A stretch of DNA of 64,000 nt from Elymus sibiricus (taxonomy: Eukaryota; Streptophyta; Magnoliopsida; Poales; Poaceae): assembly GCA_039707655.1 (NCBI GenBank), contig CM077664.1, forward strand, positions 198,332,195 through 198,396,194, read 5' to 3'. The position numbers and the translations under genes were made by a program. The notes under the pieces were generated by a model that ran no database searches, had not been told where the DNA came from, and worked only from the letters and a program-made list of their open reading frames with translations. Positions 33,492-45,757 of the stretch are shown one piece after another; the first letter of the stretch is position 1; every line of letters begins with the position of its first letter.

Positions 33492-36400
33492 CTATTTAGG
33501 ATCCATATTGGCCCCAATGGTGAACTGCTCAGAAGGATCACCAGGGGTGAAATCAACTTGCTTTGTATCCCGAGCCGACTTGAACTTAAGTAGAGGGTCA
33601 GACTCTGTTGTTGGCTTCTTCAGAGATGTCCTATCGGCCGTGTCAACATTGTCCTTGTAGAATTTCAACTCTTCGGCTGCACAAGCCGTCTCCGCGTAGG
33701 CTGCATCTCCCTCCTCGCACTCTAGGGCGACTTTCTTGTTACCATTGACAATGATGGTGCCTTCTGGTCCAGGCATTTTCAACTTTAGATAAACATAATA
33801 TGGACGTGCCATGAACCGCGCATAAGCCGGCCTCCCAAAGAGGGCATGATACAGACTTTTAAGCTTGACCACCTCAAATGACAAGAACTCCGAGCGATAG
33901 TTAAACTCAGTGCTGAAAGCCACTTCCAGAGAAATTCTGCCGATTGAGTAAGCCGACTTGCCACGGACAATGCCATGAAAGACTGTAGTGGAAGGGGTGA
34001 GCTGCTTCTCGGACAAGTTCATCCGTCTGAAAGTATCATAATAGAGGATATTAATGCTGCTTCCACCGTCCATGAGTACCTTTGTTAGGGTGTAACCGCC
34101 GACTTGTGGAGCTACCACCAAAGCAAGACCACCTGGATTATCAATCCGTGGGGGGTGATCCTCCCTACTCCAAGTTACTGGTTGCTCCGACCAGTTTAAG
34201 TAGTAAGGAACTGCCGCCTCAACTGTGCGAACAGCCCGCCTCTGAAGCTTGCGGTCACGCTTACATGTACTGGTGGTGCAAACATGGTACTGACCACTAT
34301 TCAGCTGCTTAGGATTGCTCTGAAATCCAGACTGACCTCCTTGATTCTGATTTCCTTGGTTATGACGCTGGTTGTTGCCTCCGCCATTGCCAGCCCCCTG
34401 AAACCCGGAGTTTTGACTGTCGTTCCCTTGGAACCCGGGACCTGCTCCCTGAAAGCTGGCTCCGTGGTTGCCGGGTCTCGGATTGCCCGGGTGTCCACCA
34501 TTGCCACCTCCATTGTGATGATTCTGAAAAAGTCGCTTGGAATACTCTTGCATGATGAAGCAGCTTTCCCATGAATGGCTAGACGGCTTACCATCAAAAC
34601 TATGTTTTGGACACGGACCCCTGAGAGCCTCCTCGAAACTACGAGGGCGATTACCAAAAAAGGGCTTCCTGGAGCCATTGTTCTGACGCTGGTTTTTATT
34701 GCCAGTGTTGGTGTTTGCCACAAGATCATAACTTCCCTCGTAATTCTTATGTTTGTTGTTGTTATTGGTATGCCCATTGCCATTATTTTGCTGTTGACTC
34801 TTGCCACCGTTTTTCTTGCCCTTGCCTGACTTTTCATCATCCGAGGTTGGATCCTTTGTGCTGTCAGACTCGGCATATCGAGTTAAGACATCCATGAGAT
34901 CACCCATGTCTCCGACCTTCCTCTTGAGACGTCCTAACTTCTGGACCAACGGTTGAAACTTGCAATTTCTTTCTAGGACAAGGACCGCCTGCTGAGTTGT
35001 AATGCTATCCGAAGAGTGGATAACTTCTGCAATCCGGCGAGACCAATGATGTGCCGACTCATCTTCACGCTGAATGCAATGCTCGAGATCAACAATTGTG
35101 GTCCGACGTTTGCAAGTCACTTGGAAATTCTTGATGAAGCGCTCCTTCAACTCCTGCCATGTATTAATGGAATTCGCAGGTAAAATTTTCAAACAAGTAC
35201 GCGCTGGTCCTTCCAACATGAGAGGGAGATAATGAGCACAGACAGCATCACTGGTTTCCATCATGTTCATAGCTAGCTCATAGCTTTCGATCCACTCGGC
35301 CGGCTCCAAATCGGCAGTATAATTAGGAACCTTGCGAGGTCCCTTGAAATCCGGGGGTATCCGCGCATCTCGTAATGCCGGGGCCAAACACGAAGTTCCG
35401 ATGACCCGTTTTGTGACACCGCTGGTGCGAGCTGCCGGCTGGGCTGAGGCGGGTGGGTCTTGCACAATAGGTTGGACATACGCTGCCCCTGCGTTTCTTG
35501 CCTCTAACTCGCGTAAAGCCCGAGCCGCGTCGACGATCGCCTGCGCGTTCGGGATTTTGGGCTGTGGCTAATTTCGAGGTGACTGATGAGCCCTTCTCCG
35601 CTATGCACTGTTGGAAACCGCCGGTGACTCGGCATGCCGGCTCCTACTGCGGCTTGGATGAGGGGTAGAGTGCAGCCGGTGCTGACTATGGGAGTAATTT
35701 GCCTGCTGAGTTACTGCCGTCTTCAGCATCTCGATGGCGTTCCTAGCCTCAATCTGAATAGGACTGTTTCATTCAATCGGAATTGCCGCTAAGTTATGGG
35801 TTGCTGCCAATACATTATCTACTGGGTTAGAGTAATGTCCAATTGGGGTCTGAAAACGACAAGGCGGCAATTGTTGTTGCTGCTGGATCTGTGACGACGG
35901 CTGAACCGGCGGCTGTCGCTAAGCCAGCGATCGTTGGTGAGCCGGCGGCTGTTGCTGAGCCGGCTGCTGCAACGGGGGCTCGTCTGGGGACACAACGCCA
36001 GCCTCCGGGTTTACTAGAGCCGACGGATCACGCGGTGTGCAAAACAGCAGAGTTGGCACAATATGGGTTGGAAGCCGGCTCTGGTGCCTTCTCTGATGAA
36101 ACACATCCGACTCGCTCTGGCGGCGGCTAAGATAAAGGGCCTCCGCCTCCAGGCGCCGCGTTTCCTCGGCGATGCGAGCCTGCGCCTCCGCCATGCGGGT
36201 ATTTTCTGCGTTGATGTCCTCCTGGATCATGGTTAACTGCTCGCGACACTTCGTGATTTCTGCATTGCGCGCTGCGGCATTCTCCACAGTCATCGGCTCT
36301 GAAAAAAGAGTCCTGAGAGTGGCCATCATCTCGGAGAACGCCTGTGCCCCGGTTTTCTGAGCCCCAGCGGCACCTGAGCCGGTCGCACCCGAGCCGGCAA

Positions 36401-36525
36401 TGGTAAGATTATGTCCTGCCGCCGGATCCACTGGGTCGCGAAGCTGATTCTGGGCTCCAGCCATGTAAACCACGGCAAAGCGAGCAGGCTCGTTGGATTC
36501 TCGAAAAACTTCATCGTCGGAGCGA
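33492..36525 (-). pseudogene. Gag and protease-like region of element C
   Basis: One minus-strand frame from the E junction to 33492, continuous with the leader at 43616-43983. It has a coiled-coil part (AQARIAEETRRLEAEALYL), stops at 35919 and at several places to 35570, then a long open part from 35465. The gag core there is AEWIESYELAMNMMETSD and WQELKERFIKNFQ. A low-complexity Gly/Asn/Gln region follows, and a protease-like domain (KVLMDGGSSINILYYDTF, ALFGRPAYARFMARPYYVYLKLKMPG). The stop at 33492 separates it from reverse transcriptase in the same frame. Confidence 0.8.
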
Positions 36526-36530
36526 CCTCC

Positions 36531-38090
36531 TTCTACTTGTGAGCTGCATTGGGATTTCCCCGAAGAGGAGGGGATGATGCAGTACAGTAGAGATAAGTAT
36601 TTCCCTCAGTTATGAAACCAAGGTTATCAATCCAGTAGGAGAATCACGCAACAACTCGTTAGCAGTACCTGCACACAAAACAACAAATCCTTGCACCCAA
36701 CGCAAACAAGGGGTTGTCAATCCCTTGGCGGTTAATTGCAAGATTAAATTGTATGGTGATAGATAAATAGATCGAACAAAAATACAAAATAAAAATAAAT
36801 AAAGTAAAAGTGCAGCAAAGTATTTTTATGATTTTTAATATATGATTTGGATAGACCCGGGGCCATAGTTTTCACTAGAGGCTTCTCTCATGAAAATAGC
36901 ATACGGTGGGTGAACAAATTACTGTTGGGCAATTGATAGAAAAGCAAATAATCATGACAATATCCAAGGCAATGATCATGTATATAGGCATCACGTCCGA
37001 GACAAGTAGACCGACTCCTGCCTGCATCTACTACTATTACTCCACACATCGACTGCTATCCAGCATGCATCTAGTGTATTAAGTCCATAAAAAACGGAGT
37101 AACGCCTTAAGCAAGATGACATGATGTAGACAAAGTAACCTCACGCATGAATAAACCCCATCTTTTTACCCTTAATAGCAACAATAAATACGTGTCATGT
37201 CCCTTTCTGTCACTGGGATTGAGCACCGCAAGATCGAACCCATTACAAAGCACCTCTCCCATTGCAAGACAAATCAATCTAGTTGGCCAAACCAAATCAA
37301 TAGATCGGAGAGAAATACGAAGCTATAATAATCATGCATAAAAGAGTTCAGAGAAGACTCAAATAATATTCATGGATAATCTGATTATAAACTCACAATT
37401 CATCGGATCCCAACAAACACACCGCAAAAAGTGATTACATCGGATAGAACTCCAAGAACATCGAGGAGAACATTGTATTGAAGATCAAAAAGAGAGAAGA
37501 AGCCATCTAGCTACTAACTATGGACCCGAAGGTCTGTGGTAAACTACTCACGCATCATCGAAAGGGCAGCAAGGATGATGTAGAGCCCCTCCGTGATCGA
37601 TTGCCCCTCCGGTGGAGTACCGGAAAAGGCCTCCAGATGGGATCTCTCGAGAACAGAAGCTTGCGGCGGCGGAAAAAGTATTTCGTGGACTCCTCTGTTG
37701 GTTTCCCGATTTTAGAGAATTTATAGAGGTGGAATTAGGTCAAACGGAGCTGTGTGGGCCCCACGAGGTACCAGGGCGCGCCCCCCCGGGGCGTGCCGTG
37801 GTGCCTCGTGGGCCACTGCTTCATCTTCTCGTCCCCTCCCGAAGCTTGTAGTGTTTGTTATGTCCAGAAAAAATCTCCAAAAAGTTTCGTGGCATTTGGA
37901 CTTTGTTTGGTACTGATATTCTGGAAAACCAAAAACAGGCAAAAAACAGCAACTGGCACTGGGCACTAAGTTAATAGGTTAGTCCCAAAAAATGATATAT
38001 AATTGTTGTAAATGTATATAAAAACATCCAAGATTGATACTATAATCGCATGGAACAATCAAAAATTATAGATACGTTGGAGACGTATCA
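36531..38090 (-). repeat. Left LTR of element E
   Basis: 1560 bp, TGATACGTCTCC to ACAAGTAGAA on the minus strand, so the terminal CA is AA. A TATA-like TATAAATT lies at about 37718 on the minus strand. Confidence 0.8.
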
Positions 38091-38100
38091 AGCATCCCCT
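38091..38100 (-). promoter_or_regulatory. Polypurine tract of element E
   Basis: AGGGGATGCT on the minus strand directly before the LTR. The similar TTGGGGATGC precedes the 3' LTR of G. Confidence 0.65.
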
Positions 38101-40504
38101 AGCTTAATTCCTGCTCGTCCTCGAGTAGGTAAATGATAAAAACAGAATTTTTGATGTGGAATGCTACCTATCATATTCATCATATATTCTTTTCTTTTGT
38201 AGCATGGACATTTGGACTTGAATGATTCAAAGCAATAGTCTATAGTTTGACATGAAGACATAAATACTCAAGCATACTAACAAGCAACCATGTCTTTCAA
38301 AATATCAACGCTAAAGAAAGTTATCCCTAGCCCATTATGCTCAATCATTGATCCATTCATGAAACACACTCAACATTAGCTACACACAATGCACAAGTAT
38401 GACAATAGTGCTCTCTAGTTGGTGCTTTGTAAGAGAAGATGGAGACTCAAAATAAAAATAAAAATTGCATAAAAGTAAATAGATAGGCCCTTCGCAGAGG
38501 GAAGCAGAGATTTGCAAATGTGCTAGAGCTCAAAGCTTAAATTAGAGAGATAAAAATATTTTTGAGAGGCATGCTTTTCCTGTCAACGAAAATGACCAAG
38601 AATTCCCAATATTTTCCATTCTAGACACATCATAGGCGGTTCCCAAACAAAAAATAAAGTGTATTTCCTTTCCACCATTCTTTCACAATCCATGGCTAGC
38701 CGTATCCACGGGTGCCCTCCATACCAACACTTTCCAAGGAATTTTGTTATTATTATTTTTGATTCATTGTGTGACTGGGCATCTCTATTACCAGCCACTC
38801 TCTTGTGCAATGACAAGTGAATAAACACTCATCGTGAGAATAACACACCTAGCATGGAAAATATTGGCCACCCCCTGCCGCTTCATGAGCGATACGGGCA
38901 CACAAAATGGAAAATTATTTTGAAAATTTTAGAGTTGGCACATGCAAATTTACTTGGAACGGCATGGAAATACTGCATATAGGTAGATATAGTGGACTCA
39001 TTTGGCACAACTTGGGTTTAAGGAGTTTGGATGCATAAGCAATATTTCCAACCAAAAAGCGAAAATGGTCATAAACATGCATTGAACATAACTAACACCG
39101 AATAATGCACCATAAGTAGGATATAATTTTGTTGCATAACTATTGACTTAATGTGCATGCATAGGGAATCACAAACCTTAATACCAATATTCTTACTAAA
39201 TCATAATTACTCACTAACAAGACTCACATATTATCATCTCCATATCACAAAACTATTGCAAGGAATCAAACTTATCATATCCAATGATCTATATGAAAGT
39301 TTTTATTATATCCCTCTTGAATATTCATCACTTTGGGACCAAATTCATATCTTGTGCAAATTACCATTACTATTATCAACTCTCAAAAAGATATAAGTGA
39401 AGCATGAGAGTGCACATATTTCTTCAAAATTTATCAACTCTCAAAATGATATAAGTGAAGCATGAGAGTTTATATATTTCTTCAAAATTTAGCCACCGAC
39501 GTGCTCAAAAAGATTTAAGTGAAGCACTAGAGCAACTGCCTAGCTCAAAAAATTTAAGTGAAGCACATAGAGTATTCTAACAAATCATGATTAACGTGTG
39601 GCTCTCTCAAATAGGTGGGTCCAGCAAAGATGATTCTGAAAAACTAAAAAGCAAACAAAGCAAAGACTCATATAATACATGACGCTCCAAGTAAAACACA
39701 TATCATGTGATGAATAAAAATATAGCTCCAAGTAAAATTACCGATAGTTGATAGAAGAAAGAGGGGATGCCTTCCGGGGCATCCCCAAGCTTAGACGCTT
39801 GAGTCTTCCTTGAATATTACCTTGGGGGTGCCTTGGGCATCCCCAAGCTTAGGCTCTTGCCACTCCTTATTCCTTCATCTATCGTGATCACACCCAAAAC
39901 TTGAAAACCTCAATCACACAAAACTCAACAAAACCTTCATGAGATCCGTTAGTATAACAAATAAATCCTTAACTCTAAGTACTATAGTAAATTGATTCAT
40001 ATTTAATATTGGCATAATTCTACTGTACTCCAACTTCTCCATGACTCATACCCCCCGATACGATCCATAGATTCATCAAAATAATCAAACTATGCAACAA
40101 AAACAGAATCTGTCTAAAACAGAACAGTCTGTAAAGATCTATTTAAAAGCTATACTTCTGTAACTCCAAATTCTGAAAAAATAGGACAACGTGGGCAATT
40201 CATATACCAATACTGTGTAAAAATTTCAGAATTTTCTGACTCTCTAGTACAGAACTAAAATTCCAGCACTGGACGCAAAACTTTCTGTTTTCCAAACAGC
40301 ATCAATTATACTATCTTCCAAATCATATCAAAGGCATTACTTGGCACAAACACTAATTAAAACATAAAAACACAATCATAACAGTAGCATAATTGTGAAA
40401 AAACACAAGAACAGAAACAAAAAGTAAAAATTTATTTTATTCATTGGGTTGCCTCCCAACAAGCGCTATTGTTTTATGCCCCTAGCTAGGCATAATGCAT
40501 AGTT
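38101..40504 (-). other. Element E noncoding 3' internal region with hairpins
   Basis: AT-rich, no gene recognised. It holds two GGGGATGCC/GGCATCCCC inverted repeats at 39763-39786 and 39821-39847, and near-repeated phrases CTCAAAATGATATAAGTGAAGCA at 39380-39570. The stretch 38190-39100 is the reverse complement, diverged, of G at about 60630-61500, so E and G are related families. Confidence 0.6.
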
Positions 40505-41206
40505 TCAAGTATTGTCAACTTTGTTCTTCTTATCCAAAGATGCACTTTTATCAAAGGGTTTTTCAAAGGTAATATGAAACACATCATCCATAGAAATTTT
40601 AGCCTTAGCAAGTTGTCCATCTGTAAATCCCTCTTGATTACCGGCTATAATCCAAGAGTATTGTCTATTAACACTATTGAAAACTTGTTGGATTATATTC
40701 AAAGGAGGAACTTCCTTTTTAATATTTTCATCAAATATGTGGTCATTGCGGAACAAATACCTCAACAAGTAGTCATTATTATGAAGGATCTCATCTATTA
40801 CCAGTTTTTCACGGACCATACCATAAAAATCAAAGATCTCCCTAGCTTCTCGCACTATGTGATCAAATTCATTCATGAGGACAAGGGTAGCTATTTTCTT
40901 AGCTCTAGGATTTTTTATAACCGGTAACTCATAAAACAATCTTTACAAAGTAGGATGGGTGCGAATAAATCTCTTTTCAAGTTTAAGAACAAGTGCGGAA
41001 ATAGCTTCGGCATAATTTTTGGTTTTTTTAAGTATAGGAGCATCATCACAAGTCAAGGTCCCAATGCAATTAAAGAATTCTTGGATGACACTTTTTCCTA
41101 TAACATTCCCATTTCCCAACACAAAAGTTTTAGCATCAAGATTGGTAGAACTTCCAATTTTAGGAGTTCTACCATCATCAGTTTCTGCCATGCCAAAATC
41201 ACTCAT
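40505..41206 (-). pseudogene. Short gag-position ORF of element E
   Basis: Minus-strand frame from an ATG at 41206 (MSDFGMAETDDGRTPK) to 40505, about 230 codons with one stop at 40940-40942. Residues such as TFVLGNGNVIGKSVIQEFF, YAEAISALVLKLEKRFIRTHP and DNDYLLRYLFRNDHIFDEN-like segments are helical and charged. No zinc knuckle, protease or polymerase motif is seen. Its position just after the primer-binding site suggests a gag-like role, but I do not recognise a named domain. E carries no other coding sequence and must be non-autonomous. Confidence 0.6.
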
Positions 41207-41388
41207 GATAACACTCTTCAAGCAAGCGAACAAGAAGACACGCAAAAAGGCAAACAGAAAATATTTTTGTATTTTTCTAAAAACTTTTTAGAAGTGGGGG
41301 AGATGAAAACGAGAAGCAAAGGCAAATAAAGTAAATGCAAGGAGATGAAAGTTTTATGCGTAGGTACTTGGTAGATGTTGATGATGTC

Positions 41389-41406
41389 TCCCCGGCAACG
41401 GCGCCA
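41389..41406 (-). promoter_or_regulatory. Primer-binding site of element E, tRNA-Asp type
   Basis: On the minus strand TGGCGCCGTTGCCGGGGA, complementary to the 3' end of plant tRNA-Asp. It starts 11 bases from the LTR end. Identical to the site of G. Confidence 0.75.
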
Positions 41407-41417
41407 GAAATTCTTCC

Positions 41418-42969
41418 TGCTACTTGTGAGCTGCGTTGGGATTTCCCCGAAGAGGAGGGGATGATGCAGTATAGTAGAGATAAGTATTTCCCATAGTTAT
41501 GAAACCAAGGTTATCAATCCAGTAGGAGAATCATGCAACAACTCGTTAGCAGTACCTGCACACAAAACAACAAATCCTTGCACCCAACGCAAACAAGGGG
41601 TTGTTAATCCCTTGGCGGTTAATTGCAAGATTAAATTGTATGGTGATAGATAAATAGATCGAACAAAAATACAAAATAAAAATAAATAAAGTAAAAGTGT
41701 AGCAAAGTATTTTTATGATTTTTAATATATGATTTGGATAGACCCGGGGGCCATAGTTTTCACTAGAGGCTTCTCTCATGAAAATAGCATACGGTGGGTG
41801 AACAAATTACTGTTGGGCAATTGATAGAAAAGCAAATAATCATGACGATATCCAAGGCAATGATCATGTATATAGGCATCACGTCCGAGACAAGTAGACC
41901 GACTCCTGCCTGCATCTACTACTATTACTCCACACATCGACCGCTATCCAGCATGCATCTAGTGTATTAAGTCCATAAAGAACGGAGTAACGCCTTAAGC
42001 AAGATGACATGATGTAGACAAAGTAAACTCACGCATGAATAAACCCCATCTTTTTACCCTTAATAGCAACGATACATACGTGTCATGTCCCTTTCTGATT
42101 GAGCACCGCAAGATCGAACCCATTACAAAGCACCTCTCCCATTGCAAGATAAATCAATCTAGTTGGCCAAACCAAATCAATAGATAGGAGAAAAATACGA
42201 AGCTATAATAATCATGCATAAAAGAGTTCAGAGAAGACTCAAATAATATTCATGGATAATCTGATCATAAACTCACAATTCATCGGATCCCAACAAACAC
42301 ACCGCAAAAAGTGATTACATCGGATAGAACTCCAAGAACATCGAGGAGAACATTGTATTGAAGATCAAAAAGAGAGAAGAAGCCATCTAGCTACTAACTA
42401 TGGACCCGAAGGTCTGTGGTAAACTACTCACGCATCATCGAAAGGGCGACAAGGATGATGTAGAGCACCTCCGTGATCGATTCCCCCTCCGGCGGAGTAC
42501 CGGAAAAGGCCTCCAGATGGGATCTCTCGAGAACAGAAGCTTGCGGTGGCGGAAAAAGTATTTCGTGGACTCCTCTGTTGGTTTCCCGATTTTAGAGAAT
42601 TTATACAGGTGGAATTAGGTCAAACAGAGCTGTGTGGGCCCCACGAGGTACCAGGGCGCCCCCCCCGGGGCGTGCCGTGGTGCCTCGTGGGCCACTGCTT
42701 CATCTTCTTGTCCCCTCCCGAAGCTTCTAGTGTTTGTTATGTCCAGAAAAAATCTCCAAAAAGTTTCGTGGCATTTGGACTTTGTTTGGTACTGATATTC
42801 TGGAAAACCAAAAACAGGCAAAAAACAGCAACTGGCACTGGGCACTAAGTTAATAGGTTAGTCCCAAAAAATGATATATAATTGTTGTAAATGTATATAA
42901 AAACATTCAAGATTGATACTATAATTGCATGGAACAATCAAAAATTATAGATACGTTGGAGACGTATCA
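41418..42969 (-). repeat. Middle LTR of element E
   Basis: 1552 bp, intact ends TGATACG and AAGTAGCA on the minus strand. Relative to the left LTR it lacks 8 bp near 42098 (the TCACTGGG stretch at about 37210). Confidence 0.85.
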
Positions 42970-43615
42970 AGCATCCCCTAGCTTAATTCCTGCTCGTCCT
43001 CGAGTAGGTAAATGATAAAAACAGAATTTTTGATGTGGAATGCTACCTATCATATTCATCATATATTCTTTTCTTTTGTAGCATGGACATTTGGACTTGA
43101 ATGATTCAAAGCAATAGTCTATAGTTTGACATGAAGACATAAATACTCAAGCATACTAACAAGCAACCATGTCTTTCAAAATATCAACTCTAAAGAAAGT
43201 TATCCCTAGCCCATTATGCTCAATCATTGATCCATTCATGAAACACACTCAACATTAGCTACACACAATGCACAAGTATGACAATAGTGCTCTCTAGTTG
43301 GTGCTTTGTAAGAGAAGATGGAGACTCAAAATAAAAATAAAAATTGCATAAAAGTAAATAGATAGGCCCTTCGCAGAGGGAAGCAGAGATTTGCAAATGT
43401 GCTAGAAAGTTTCGTGGCATTTGGACTTTGTTTGGTACTGATATTCTGGAAAACCAAAAACAGGCAAAAAACAGCAACTGGCACTGGGCACTAAGTTAAT
43501 AGGTTAGTCCCAAAAAATGATATATAATTGTTGTAAATGTATATAAAAACACCCAAGATTGATACTATAATAGCATGGAACAATTAAAAATTATAGATAC
43601 GTTGGAGACGTATCG
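42970..43615 (-). repeat. Duplicated internal segment and LTR remnant of element E
   Basis: 42970-43406 repeats 38091-38527 nearly base for base (offset 4879). At 43404-43408 the sequence switches to LTR sequence matching 37881-38090. The joint has only about 3-5 bases of shared sequence (GA and A residues), as in end-joining deletions. Confidence 0.85.
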
Positions 43616-43983
43616 CCTCCCAACTTTCCATGAAATAGGGGACAGATTGACTCAGTCTCCCCTATAGATGACTCACCATCAGAATAGGCTAGCGTGTCAT
43701 CGCCAGATATTGAATTTTCTGACAGGGCCACCCCCTGGGTGAAGCCCACAAAGGCATGCGTCTGGCCGACTCTCGGTGGGCCGGGTCTCTCCTGGAAGGG
43801 ACTGGCACGGCGGGCTGACTCGGTGTTTGTGATGACATCCAACCCGGCGGCTGACTCGCCGATGACGCCGATGAAGACATGGATCTTGCCGAAGAGGACC
43901 CGGTACCCATACTCGATTGAGTCGGCCTCGGGGCCCCAGCCAGAATCGTTGATGTAGAGCTTGCCACTGCGACTCTTGGTCAT
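43616..43983 (-). pseudogene. N-terminal leader module of element C polyprotein
   Basis: From the ATG at 43983, 122 codons are open (KLYINDSGWGPEADSIEYGYRVLFGKIHVFIG near the start) and continue in frame across the E insertion into 36525. The module lies where B and D have their own leader modules, before gag. No known function. Confidence 0.6.
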
Positions 43984-44050
43984 CTGACCGATCGCGTATC
44001 CCTCGATCCCTAAGGAGCTCCCGCCAAGAACTCAACTCCACCGTGCGCTG

Positions 44051-44068
44051 GCCCCACGGTGGGCGCCA
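44051..44068 (-). promoter_or_regulatory. Primer-binding site of element C
   Basis: Minus strand TGGCGCCCACCGTGGGGC, two bases after the LTR end at 44071. A common site in grass gypsy elements; tRNA not assigned. Confidence 0.6.
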
Positions 44069-44070
44069 TC

Positions 44071-44547
44071 TGTCGTGGTTTTGTCACGGCAGATGCCCTC
44101 ATGAAAGGACTTAGTGATGAGGCCATCGCACAAAGGTGGAAGCTTAACGGGGTTGATCGGGAAGCAAGAGACGCGAGTTTACCCAGGTTCGGCCCCTCAC
44201 GGAAGAGGTAAAAGCCTACTCCTGCTTGATTGATATTGCTGTGGATCTCGATTAGGGTGCGGATTTGCTAACCTGGCTCTCGAGATATTGCAACTTAACT
44301 TTTCGTACCTAGGAGCTCGCCTTTATATAAGAGGTCGAGTCCCTGGTTTTATAGAAGAGTCCGGGTCGTACTCTTTAACCCGTATCTTAAACCAACACTT
44401 ATCTACCTTGCCTCCCAAGTTAAGAAGTCTCCTTTACTTGGGCCCTATTGATGAGCCGGCCTTTGGCCGGGTCATCTTGCGGGCCTTTAGCTCCTCTATC
44501 GGGTCACATCCTGAGTCGGGCCTTAACCGGGGGGAACATCCCCAACA
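44071..44547 (-). repeat. 5' LTR of element C
   Basis: 477 bp, TGTTGGGGATGTTCC to AAACCACGACA on the minus strand, with TATATAAAG at about 44322-44330. Its outer end was set by the TGTTGGGG terminus; cctgg at 44548-44552 should be the target duplication. Confidence 0.65.
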
Positions 44548-44783
44548 CCTGGTACTCGCATTTATCCTGGATTTATTTCAGGATTCCGGCGATGCGTGTT
44601 CAGTGGGAGGAGACGTTCCCATCGACTACGAGACTCCTATGGTGACTTCGTAAAATCTCAAGATGATAGGCCGACTCAGTCTCTCGGAGGTGCTCATAGG
44701 GGTAGGGTGTGCGTGTGTGCGTTCATATGAGTGAGTGTATGTGCGTATATATGAGCGCTTGCGTCTGTACTGTGTTAAAAAAA
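44548..44783 (+). mobile_element. 3' end of a LINE (non-LTR retrotransposon), truncated
   Basis: It contains GTTCAGTGGGAGGAGACGTTCCC, CTCAGTCTCTCGGAGGTGCT and the G/T-rich tail GTGTGCGTGTGTGCG, and ends in a short A run at 44777-44783. I recognise this tail as typical of wheat LINEs, from memory. Only about 240 bp are left because element C is inserted in it. Confidence 0.55.
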
Positions 44784-45235
44784 GAACTGTATTTCAGATA
44801 TTTTGAAGTATATAAGGACGTGTTTGGTTGCCGCATGAGCCGGGCCTGGCTAGCTCAGCCTGTCTCATCGGAGGCTGGTTGAAGGAAAACAGGCAAAAAT
44901 GCGACATCTGCACATTGTTTGGTTGCCCGCATTTAGGCCTCTCGCATTAGGGGAGCATTTTTGGCATGTTGTTTGGTTGCTTGCATTGGCTTGGCTCACG
45001 CAACTACAGCGTGTTTGGTTCCATGCAACAACTGTTGTCTGGTAACCTCTTCGGCGAGGTGGTGAGGTTACCAGCACACAACGGCGTGAAGAAAAAATCA
45101 TACACACACAGCAGAAGATAGTTGTAAACCATAGCTAACCGCAGTTTAAATAAAGTGCCACACTTAAACATATAAGTTCAAATGCAAAGCAGTACGATAA
45201 GAAACTAAACCAGCTGGAGCATAGGAAGGGCAGTC
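44784..45235. other. Low-copy-looking DNA with four TGTTTGGTTGC phrases
   Basis: No gene. TGTTTGGTT(G/C) recurs at 44821, 44916, 44970 and 45012. Such phrases are seen in small unclassified grass repeats, but no terminal inverted repeat was found. The right part is the 3' flank of the B3-like gene. Confidence 0.35.
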
Positions 45236-45757
45236 CTAAACGTTCACGTCAAAGGCGTTGTCCTGTCTGCCACACTTGGTCACCACTTCAATGCCTTTGT
45301 CATTGAAGACGATGATCTTGAGCGTGTCCGGAGTGAGCAGCTTGAACGTCACCATGTAGCCGATCCTGATCTGATGGACGACGACGGAGGGGGCCCAACC
45401 CTGATCGAGGGTCACCCTGCCGTCCATCAGCCGGACAGTCACCCTCTATGAGCAGCCGGTGTTGGTCCTCATCTTGAAGTGTTGCAGCACCGCCGGGAAG
45501 TGCTTGCTGAAGTCCAGGGGCATTGGGATGCACTCAAGCTGAGGAGCAAGGATCATCTTGCAGAAGTGGGTAGGACCTCCCTCCTCCTGGTAGTGGCCGT
45601 AGTTACGGCACTTGCCGCTAGGGGGTTCCTCCGGCACCATGTCCTCATCCGTGGGCACATCCTCTGGTGTGGTCGGCTCCATGGGCGGCACCACCTCCTT
45701 GCCCTTCTCCATGGGTGGCACCACCTCCTTGCCCTTGTTGTCAGTGTCGATCTGCAT
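45236..45757 (-). pseudogene. B3 DNA-binding-domain protein, broken by one stop
   Basis: Minus-strand frame from ATG 45757 to TAA 45236, 173 codons with a single TAG at 45446-45448. An N-terminal acidic part contains a 30-bp tandem duplication (KGKEVVPPME twice, 45679-45738). From about residue 65 it follows the B3 pattern: FCKMILAPQLECIPMPLDFSKHFP, TNTGCS[stop]RVTVRLMDGRV, LDQGWAPSVVVHQIRIGYMVTFKLLTPDTLKIIVF. The stop stands where B3 domains carry a conserved Trp, so TGG to TAG is the likely change. B3 proteins bind DNA as plant transcription regulators. It may be a host gene recently lost, or a fragment. Confidence 0.7.

Larger units (their letters stand above)
36531..43615 (-). mobile_element. 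Gypsy element E, rearranged with three LTR copies (Sabrina/WHAM-like)
   Basis: Flanked by cctcc at 36526-36530 and 43616-43620, inside the C polyprotein. Content from left to right: LTR (36531-38090), internal part (38091-41417), second LTR (41418-42969), first 437 bp of the same internal part again (42970-43406), then only the last 210 bp of a third LTR (to 43615). The single target duplication around the whole suggests one insertion, a later unequal exchange between LTRs, and a deletion joining internal sequence to LTR near 43406. The outer end is CGATACG instead of TGATACG on the minus strand. Confidence 0.85.
18548..44547 (-). mobile_element. Gypsy element C, autonomous type, old and degenerate, minus strand
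   Basis: Reading right to left: 5' LTR 44071-44547, primer-binding site, polyprotein start at 43983, a break by element E, then gag, protease, reverse transcriptase, RNase H and integrase down to 30287. The 3' internal region is split by B (20750-30085), F (19310-20143) and D (from 18547). The 3' LTR is not in the window. The order reverse transcriptase before integrase marks Ty3-gypsy, and its gag-protease type is related to those of B and D. Many in-frame stops and two lost integrase residues show it is dead. The assignment of 18548-19309 to C is an inference from context. Confidence 0.75.

Noticed and set aside
34284..34876. Plus- and minus-strand ORFs over the Gly/Asn-rich gag region of C
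   Set aside because: They are frame shadows of a low-complexity segment of the gag frame.
44784..45120. MITE with TGTTTGGTTGC ends
   Set aside because: The four copies are all in direct orientation and no inverted terminus or target duplication was found.
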